Shown: positions 56,932 through 64,000 of the stretch, in pieces | How the letters are laid out: every line of letters starts with the position of its first letter | How positions within the stretch are numbered: the stretch's first letter is position 1 | From: Pseudarthrobacter naphthalenicus | GTDB lineage: Bacteria > Actinomycetota > Actinomycetes > Actinomycetales > Micrococcaceae | Assembly: GCF_029076445.1 (NCBI RefSeq) | Contig: NZ_JARESG010000001.1 | Coordinates: 388,084-452,083, forward strand | Length of the DNA stretch: 64,000 nucleotides | Reading direction: 5' to 3' | Position numbers and translations under genes: made by a program | Notes under the pieces: model-generated | Database searches by the model: none | Seen by the model: the letters and a program-made list of their open reading frames with translations, nothing else | Told to the model about the DNA's origin: nothing

Positions 56932-58248
56932 TCAGGTGGTCGCAGCAGCGGCTGATCTCCCGAGACGCAGGATCGAAGCCACGTGGATAGCCGCGCCTAC
57001 GACGGGTCCTGCCGCAAGGGCCACAGCCGTCCGGATGGGCAGCGGCAGCGGCAACAGGAGGCAGAGCACGCTGACCACCGTGCCACTGACCCAGCCTGCG
57101 GAATAGCCGCGGTGCATGCCCACCGCTAGGGCTGCTGTCCCGGTAAGCGTCAGGACAGCCATGAGCGCGGCGTCGAATGTCAGCGCGGCCAAGAGCCAGG
57201 CAGGTACATCGTATTTGCCGGGGAACAGCAGTTCCATGAGCCAGGGACCCAGCAGAGCAGCTGCGATCCCGCCTGCCACACCCACCGCGAGGAAGAGGGC
57301 CGCGGGTGTGATCAGCGCGTGGACGCCCCGATCGCGCTGGTTCACGAACGCGGCGATGGCCACACCCTGAAACGCCTGGAGCGGAACCATGATGGGCGCC
57401 CTCGTGAGTTGGATGGCGAGGAGGAGCCCGCCGGCCGCGGCCAGTTCCTGCGCGCTGCTGGTGAAGCTCAGGATCACAGGGAAGCCTACGATGAGGGCAG
57501 CCGTGGCGCTTGAGGAGAGCATGGCGTGGCCGGTCTGCTTCATGTACGCCGTGCGGGGCACATCGGCGCGGGCAACTGCGGCGCGGCGTGCAGAGGGTGC
57601 GACCAGTAGGAAAACCAGCCAAAGGATCGCAGCCAGTGCGCAGGCGAGTTCGAGACCCAGGAGTCCGACGCCGAGCAGCGCCACGGTGCCTACGGTCGCC
57701 AGGCGGAACACTGCCTCAGCGCTCATTAGTTTGGAGTACAAATTCCAATCCTGGGTTCCTGCTGAGGCGCCTGCCAGGGCGGAATGGCCAGAATAGGCGA
57801 TTGCGGCGGTAACCAGGGTGGGCAAAAGCCAGGGGGTGTTAATGCCGAGGACGGACGGCGCCCACAGCCAGGAGGATGCCAGGACAAGGACGGCCAGGAT
57901 TGCCCCCACCAGAACGCCGTTTGCCAATACCGAGGGGTGCCGTTGTGCACCGCCGGGGGCTCCGCCCAGGGTTTCCGCCGATCGAACCGCTCGGGTGGTC
58001 TCGCTTTGGATGCCGGACAGCACACCGAAGATGCCAAACAATGCGCCCCAAAACACGCTGAACTGTGCATATTCCTCGGGGCGGAGGTGGTTTCCGGCAA
58101 TCACCAGGATGGTGAACCCAGCAGCCGCGGAGACGATGGAGGCAGCGCCCACGCCCGACGCACTTCTGGAGCTGATGGTTCGGTCACTGGCAGCGTCAGG
58201 CTCCTCCTCTGGTTGCGCAGAGGCGGACTTTTTCCAAGGCAAATTCAT
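56932..58248 (-). CDS. polysaccharide flippase-like membrane protein
   Basis: 438 residues, about twelve membrane helices, with a Ser/Glu-rich cytoplasmic N-terminus of 30 residues. GAASIVSAAAGFTILVIAGN and LRPEEYAQFSVFWG resemble the start of Wzx-type MOP-family proteins. It may flip a lipid-linked oligosaccharide made by the transferases encoded downstream. First gene of the leftward operon; 223 bp to the pseudogene on the right probably hold its promoter. Confidence 0.7.
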   Translation of the reverse strand: MNLPWKKSASAQPEEEPDAASDRTISSRSASGVGAASIVSAAAGFTILVIAGNHLRPEEYAQFSVFWGALFGIFGVLSGIQSETTRAVRSAETLGGAPGGAQRHPSVLANGVLVGAILAVLVLASSWLWAPSVLGINTPWLLPTLVTAAIAYSGHSALAGASAGTQDWNLYSKLMSAEAVFRLATVGTVALLGVGLLGLELACALAAILWLVFLLVAPSARRAAVARADVPRTAYMKQTGHAMLSSSATAALIVGFPVILSFTSSAQELAAAGGLLLAIQLTRAPIMVPLQAFQGVAIAAFVNQRDRGVHALITPAALFLAVGVAGGIAAALLGPWLMELLFPGKYDVPAWLLAALTFDAALMAVLTLTGTAALAVGMHRGYSAGWVSGTVVSVLCLLLPLPLPIRTAVALAAGPVVGAAIHVASILRLGRSAAAATT

Positions 58249-58472
58249 TGAGGGCTTTCCGTGGCGACGCGATACCTGGCTTTCCCAGGCGCCTTTCGAT
58301 CTTACGATAAGGCTCTTGCTTCGGCCTTAGCCCGTTCTCGAGACAAGGTGCAAAAGCCCATGGTTCCGTACTGCTTCGGGGCCTATTGAATCACCTGCAC
58401 GAGCCAGTGATACACCTGCCCGGCGAGGGTCCATCTGGAAATTTCTACTTTCCACCAAGTAGTCAGGTGAAC

Positions 58473-59780
58473 ATGAAGTACATTCGGGTTCCCGCTGTAT
58501 CAACGGTCCTAACCGTCCTGTGCCTACTGGCCGGACTCCTGGTCGTCACCCCCCGGTTGGGCAGCGTCCCCGATCCAGGACGAATATCAGGCGCTCGGGG
58601 GACCGGCTGGCAATCCTGGTGCCGCCATCGGCGGAGAAAGATGTGGGCTCGCCGGCGGAGGCTGCTACCAGGACTGCCAACGCGGCCAAATCCACTGGAC
58701 GCCCGCCACTGGAGCCCGTGCCACCTGGGGTGCGGCGGGCGCCCTCTGGCAGCAGCAGGGGTGGGAACAAGGCCGGCTCGGTTATGCGGTTACGGATGAA
58801 TTCTGCGGGCTTGTCACGTCGGGCTGTTATCAGAGCTTTCAGGGCGGGCAAATCCATTGGTCGACTGCCAGTGGTGCACAGCAGACGCACTGGGGGGCCA
58901 TCAGAAACAGATGGGCGGGCGGAGGCTTCGAATCCGGTCCGTTGGGCTATCCGGTGGCCGCGAAACGATGCGGTCTTAGTGGGCAGGTGGCTGCTATCAG
59001 TCCTTCCAGGGAGGTCAGGTCCATTGGGCGGCGGGCATCGGCGCCTATGCCACGGGAGGTTCCATTGATTACGTCTTGGGAACCCTCGGATGGGAGAACT
59101 GGCGTTTGGGCTACCCCTTGACCGAGGAGGTCTGCGTCGGTGATGCCGGCTGCACCCAGAATTTCCAGGGCGGCACCCTGGCCTGGCACCCATCCATAGG
59201 CGTTACCGTCACGTACTACCTGCCGGGGGAGTACCAGCGGGTCATCAATAAGCGCTGTCCACTCTCGCCCATTGACTATGTGCCTTCCGACATGGTGAAT
59301 GTCGGCGGGCACCCCTTGCGTTATCAGGCAGCTCTGGGCTTCTGGCAGCTTGCCGATGCCGCAACTACCACAGGCGTGCCGGTGACGGTGATCAGCGGCT
59401 TCCGGAGCTACGCAACCCAGGCGACGCTCTACAACAGCTATGTGGCTATGTATGGGCAGGAACGCGCTGACACGATCTCTGCTCGCGCCGGATTTTCCGA
59501 GCACCAAAGCGGGCTGGCCGTCGATATCGGGAACCCTGGTGGAGCCTGCGGGCTCCAGGACTGTTTTGCCCAAACGGCCGCCGGGCAATTCGCGGCAAAT
59601 CGTGCCCATGAGTTCGGCTTTATCGTCCGGTACCCCGCAGGAATGAGCTACTGGACAGGGTATGCCTAAGAACCATGGCACCTAAGGTACGTCGGCAAGG
59701 ACATAGCTATGGACATGCACCGCCGTGGCATTGCCACCCTTGAGCAGTACTACGGATATCCGCCGGCGCCCAGTTATTGA
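58473..59780 (+). pseudogene. LGFP-repeat/VanY-type (M15) cell-wall peptidase gene with three lesions
   Basis: Starts ATG 58473 with a signal peptide. At the C6 run 58549-58554 one extra C shifts the frame; removing it restores IQDEYQALGGPAGNPG and a row of LGFP repeats (RCGLAGGGCYQ, FCGLVTSGCYQ, RCGLSG...). A second shift (two extra or one missing base) lies at 58981-58990, after which the M15 peptidase reads on: GFSEHQSGLAVDIGN keeps the first zinc ligands. A TAA at 59667-59669 stands where TAC would give YEPWHLRYVGKD; that lost part holds the catalytic Glu and third zinc His. The ancestral stop is TGA 59778-59780. Wall-anchoring LGFP plus D,D-carboxypeptidase was its likely role. Confidence 0.85.
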
Positions 59781-59842
59781 GCCGAGGCCGATAGGGCCTG
59801 GACACCCTGATGGATGACAAGGAACCAACAGCCAGCCGGTAA

Positions 59843-60850
<1,008 letters not shown>

Positions 60851-60853
60851 CCG

Positions 60854-62284
60854 ATGTCGATCGAGTTTTCGAAAAAGCTGACCGCACACGAAACGCCGAT
60901 TCCCGGCGTCGTCCTGTACGACTTGCCGGTCCACGGTGACAATCGTGGCTGGTTCAAGGAAAACTGGCAGCGGGAAAAAATGGTTGCCCTCGGGTTGCCG
61001 GACTTCCGTCCAGTCCAGAACAACATTTCTTTCAACCAGAAGGTCGGCACCACCCGCGGTATCCACGCCGAGCCGTGGGACAAGTTCATCTCGGTGGCCA
61101 CAGGGCGCATTTTTGGGGCCTGGGTCGACCTGCGCGAAGGCCCGTCCTTTGGCGCAGTATTTACCACGGAGATGGACGCGAGCCAGGCAATCTTCATCCC
61201 GCGTGGCGTCGGCAACGCCTTTCAGACCCTGGAAGACAATACGGCCTACACCTACCTGGTCAACGACCACTGGTCGGCGGACGCACAGGGCCAGTACACG
61301 TTCCTGAATCTTGCGGATGAGACGGCGGCCATTCACTGGCCCATCGCCTTGGAGCGGGCCGAACTATCCGACAAGGACAAAGCGCATCCACGCCTGGCGG
61401 ACGTGGTCCCCATGCCCGGGAAGAAGATCCTGGTGGTAGGCGCCGATGGACAGCTCGGCAAGGCATTGCGGGACCTTTACGACGGTGACGTATCCGTGGA
61501 GTTCGTTGGGCGTGCAGAATTTGACCTGGCCAACGAGTACGCTTACAAGTCCCGGAACTGGAAGAACTACTCCACGATCATCAATGCTGCCGCCTATACA
61601 GCAGTTGATGCCGCGGAAACCGTTGAAGGCCGCGCGGCCGCCTGGACCGTCAATGTTGCGGCGGTGTCGTACTTGGCGAAGACCGCCGTCGCCCATGACC
61701 TTGCTCTGGTTCACATTTCTTCCGACTATGTGTTCGACGGCGTCCGTGACGTACATGACGAGGCCGAGCAGTTCACGCCATTGGGTGTATATGGACAGAC
61801 GAAGGCCGCTGGAGACGCTATTGTTACCGTGGTGCCGCGGCATTACATCGTGCGGACCAGTTGGGTAATTGGCGACGGTAACAACTTCGTACGGACCATG
61901 GCGAACCTGGCCTTGCGCGGCGTCAAACCGTCCGTTGTCAATGATCAGATCGGCCGATTGAGTTTCACTACAGACATAGCTTCGGGAATCAGGCACCTCC
62001 TTGAAACCGGTGCTACTTACGGAACCTACAACTTGACTAACGATGGCATACCACAGAGTTGGGCTGACATCGCTGCTGAAGTGTATGAGTTGGTCGGCGT
62101 GGACGGGCAAGCCGTAACGGGAGTCAGCACAGCCGAGTATTTCAAAGATAAGTGGGCTGCTCCGAGACCGCTTAACAGCACACTGGATCTCAGCAAACTG
62201 GCTTCTCAGGGCTTCTCACCGCGGGATTCGAAAGAGGCTTTGAAAGAGTATGTTCATGGGCTGGGACTTCCAAACGAACAATAG
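60854..62284 (+). CDS. rmlCD: bifunctional RmlC-RmlD: dTDP-4-dehydrorhamnose 3,5-epimerase/reductase
   Basis: 476 residues in two modules. Residues 1-185 are the RmlC cupin; TTRGIHAEPWDKFI has the catalytic base H71. From K190 (KKILVVGADGQLGKAL) runs the RmlD reductase with a Rossmann motif, HISSDYVFDG and YGQTKAAGD with Y313 and K317. One chain performs the last two steps to dTDP-L-rhamnose. The epimerase lacks the usual VLRGLHYQ wording (GIHAEPWD instead) but keeps the His. Such fusions are known in Arthrobacter relatives. Good operon link to rmlB. Confidence 0.92.
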   Translation: MSIEFSKKLTAHETPIPGVVLYDLPVHGDNRGWFKENWQREKMVALGLPDFRPVQNNISFNQKVGTTRGIHAEPWDKFISVATGRIFGAWVDLREGPSFGAVFTTEMDASQAIFIPRGVGNAFQTLEDNTAYTYLVNDHWSADAQGQYTFLNLADETAAIHWPIALERAELSDKDKAHPRLADVVPMPGKKILVVGADGQLGKALRDLYDGDVSVEFVGRAEFDLANEYAYKSRNWKNYSTIINAAAYTAVDAAETVEGRAAAWTVNVAAVSYLAKTAVAHDLALVHISSDYVFDGVRDVHDEAEQFTPLGVYGQTKAAGDAIVTVVPRHYIVRTSWVIGDGNNFVRTMANLALRGVKPSVVNDQIGRLSFTTDIASGIRHLLETGATYGTYNLTNDGIPQSWADIAAEVYELVGVDGQAVTGVSTAEYFKDKWAAPRPLNSTLDLSKLASQGFSPRDSKEALKEYVHGLGLPNEQ

Positions 62285-62849
62285 CTCGTCCAAGGACCAG
62301 CGGTTCCACGCTTATCACTGCCCGGTCGTACGCGTCACGTGCGCTCCGGAAAGCTGTTTTGGCTAGCGCTGTGCGAGGCCTGGAGCCTTACGGTGCAGGT
62401 GTTTATTCCTACACACGCTTCTAGGTGGCCTGCTGGACCTACAGGGATCCTGATCAGTGAGTCGGCGGCGGTAGGCGGCGCCCTCGGCTGCGACTGGGGA
62501 CGAGTCCTTTCGGGGACTGACGCTCAGTCCCCGGTCGTCTCTTTCCATCGTCATTCGGAAGGGATTGAGAACGCAAGCGGCGGGCATCGGCAGGGCGCAC
62601 ATTCGGCCCTGATTGGGGTGTTCCTGGTCGAGGGGTGCCTGACTGAAGAAAGCCAGCCGGGGCTGTCCCGTTGAGCATTTTCTTCGCGTCCGCGCAGGCA
62701 CGGCTATATCGACTAAGTCCCTGCGCTCGAAGCACAAACCTCCGGTCCTAACTACCAAAGGGTTTCCGCAAGCTCGTCCCCGGATACTTGGCGGCACGGG
62801 AAGCCGCGGGTGGAAACGCTCCCGATCAAGTATTAGGAGATGGTTTCAG
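62285..62849. other. 565-bp gap with one terminator-like hairpin
   Basis: No gene was recognised. A perfect 9-bp stem GGGGACTGA-CGC-TCAGTCCCC lies at 62512-62532. AGGAG before 62850 belongs to the next gene. The rest shows no repeat, tRNA or riboswitch that I can support. Confidence 0.4.
62512..62532 (+). terminator. terminator-like hairpin after rmlCD
   Basis: Perfect 9-bp stem with a 3-nt loop (CGC), followed by CCGGTCGTCTCTTTCC. It is 228 bp past the rmlCD stop, so it may end the rml transcript or form part of the leader of the next gene. Confidence 0.5.
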
Positions 62850-63883
62850 ATGTATCCGACCAAATTGAGCAGCGGGTCCCATCGCGGAGGTCATGGGCAC
62901 TGGCTGCCTCGGCGATGGCTGGGCAAAACGACTGTCGGGATGGCGGCGAGAGCAATGCTGGTCGCCACCGTTGCAGTTCCCGCAGAAGCGGCACTGAGTG
63001 ACACGGGGCCAATTGACCCGAGCCATGGCTTTCCGGCCTGGTATTCCGATGCAGGCAACGTTGCAGCGGGGCTGGGTCCGCTGCAACTCGAGCTGTGCCT
63101 GGACGGGCCGCTGTGCCTGGCGACCGACTTTCGCCCCGCCCCGACCAGCCGTTGTCCTACCCCGACAACTTCCCGGATGAGGCGTTCTGGTGGGCAGGAG
63201 AGGCGTCCATCGAGTCCGGGAACACAAGTGCCTTGCTGGTGATGGCGCAAGAAGCCGCTTTTGCAAACGAAGCAGTCAAGGCGGGTGACCAGGTGGCCTT
63301 TGGCCGAATCCGTATTCGCGTCGCCGGCGTGACTCCAAATACGAGTTATACAATCACGCACCCATATGGAACCGTTACCAAGGACGCGGACGCGACCGGC
63401 ACCATCAACTACACCCTGGACGAAGGCTGCTTTGACGCCCCGTGTACTCAAGAACAATTTGGGCGGGCAGCAAACGGAACCGTCGGCCCGTTCCTGCGCT
63501 GGACCTCGGGAGCACCGGAGGGCTATGTTGGTGATCCCAATGTGGAGCATGCGGTGGTCGGAAGCCCGACGGGGAACAACTTCTTTCAGGTGGAAGGGCC
63601 CGGTATAGGCACCCTGCGGACAGACCGTTTCGCGATTCAGGGCAAAATCGACGCAGGCCAAGAGCCTCTTGCTGTCCAGGGTTCCATCGCGGCCAAACAC
63701 GCCACGGTAGCCTCCCTGGTTGGCAATCCGATAACGGACGAAATCACAGCCCAACGGTTTGGTGGCGGTTACCAAAAGTTTGAACGTGGAAGCATCGCCT
63801 ATTTCCCTGCTTCGGAAGCTTTTGCCGTCGCCGGTGGAATCAACACGGTCTGGAACAGCGTCGGTGCCCAGAATGGCAGATAG
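62850..63883 (+). pseudogene. frameshifted secreted surface-protein gene
   Basis: ATG 62850 with AGGAG before it opens a signal peptide (basic start, hydrophobic AARAMLVATVAVPAEA) and ALSDTGPIDPSHGFPAWYSD. The frame breaks in CGCCCCGCCCC at 63132-63142; one added C restores DQPLSYPDNFPDEAFWWAGE, and the frame then runs to TAG 63883. The body (EAAFANEAVKAGDQVAFGRI, later RWTSGAPEGYVGDPNVEHAV) resembles the N-terminal unit of large actinobacterial surface proteins that carry Ig-like or FG-GAP repeats. The product ends before any such repeat or anchor, so it may also be truncated. No function assigned. Confidence 0.7.
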
Positions 63884-64000
63884 CTTGAGTTGGTACGCGT
63901 GTTCCGGGTTGTTGGTATTGCTGTTCCGGTGAGTTGGTGCTGTCGTGGCCGCTGGGTGCTGCGCTATGGGTGAGGCGGTGCACTGGGCGCCGCCTCTTCC
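63884..64000. other. right edge, no gene seen
   Basis: 117 bp to the end of the window. GTTG-rich text with no open frame I can place; possibly the start of another gene or a degraded element. Confidence 0.3.

Noticed and set aside
58549..58554. Phase-variable C tract controlling the LGFP gene
   Set aside because: Six C residues is short for slippage switching, and the gene carries two more lesions that switching would not repair.
62512..62532. Riboswitch (for example c-di-AMP type) upstream of the surface gene
   Set aside because: Only a simple hairpin is seen; the conserved core of known classes could not be found by eye.

Overview
The window is chromosomal DNA of a high-GC Gram-positive bacterium, most likely a member of the Micrococcaceae (Arthrobacter/Pseudarthrobacter type). 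The support is GC-rich coding with GC-biased third positions, the actinobacterial mtrA-mtrB-lpqB block, a WhiB1-type regulator next to a PdtaS-type kinase, a 1.6-kb-codon NAD-glutamate dehydrogenase and a fused RmlC-RmlD enzyme. No rRNA, tRNA or CRISPR array was seen. Species cannot be named from the sequence alone.

Layout. 0-6.3 kb: a partial J-domain protein, a lipoprotein, then a small redox/sulfur neighbourhood: DoxX-like membrane protein, divergent winged-helix regulator with an SufR-like cysteine pattern, cysteine desulfurase, FAD/NAD(P) oxidoreductase and the tRNA 2-thiouridylase MnmA. The desulfurase and MnmA form the sulfur relay for tRNA thiolation. The DoxX and oxidoreductase promoters carry the same inverted repeat at the same place relative to -10, which suggests a common regulator. 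6.3-12 kb: an oligopeptide-type ABC importer (binding protein, two permeases, one fused double ATPase) behind a CRP-like site. 12-14.1 kb: chorismate mutase, a cysteine-free MetE-like protein and a DUF4166 protein.

14.2-36 kb is conserved core: mtrA-mtrB-lpqB, comF-like, hpf, a YcaQ-like protein, secA, Rv3235-like, then a little-studied set (LysM protein, unknown protein, AlpA-type HTH, SAF-domain protein, CpaE-like ATPase), the giant glutamate dehydrogenase, pdtaS and whiB1 with a CRP-like site. The order mirrors the Rv3246c-Rv3219 segment of Mycobacterium tuberculosis. 36-41 kb holds an orphan FHA-FtsK/SpoIIIE ATPase of type VII secretion kind.

41-64 kb is a cell-wall polysaccharide region. 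Glf, a GlfT2-like galactofuranosyltransferase and a Wzm/Wzt exporter form a galactan synthesis and export operon. Then come a GT-C-like membrane protein, an SSI-like lipoprotein, RmlA, an acyltransferase, a nucleotide-sugar epimerase, three GT2 enzymes, a DUF2304 protein, a flippase, RmlB and the RmlC-RmlD fusion. The right part is visibly decayed: an IS30-type remnant next to a truncated membrane-protein gene, an LGFP-repeat/VanY-type gene with two frameshifts and a nonsense codon, and a frameshifted surface-protein gene. The most rewarding leads are the shared operator of the redox neighbourhood, the phased repeats around the AlpA-type regulator, the orphan FHA-FtsK ATPase and the decayed surface genes.
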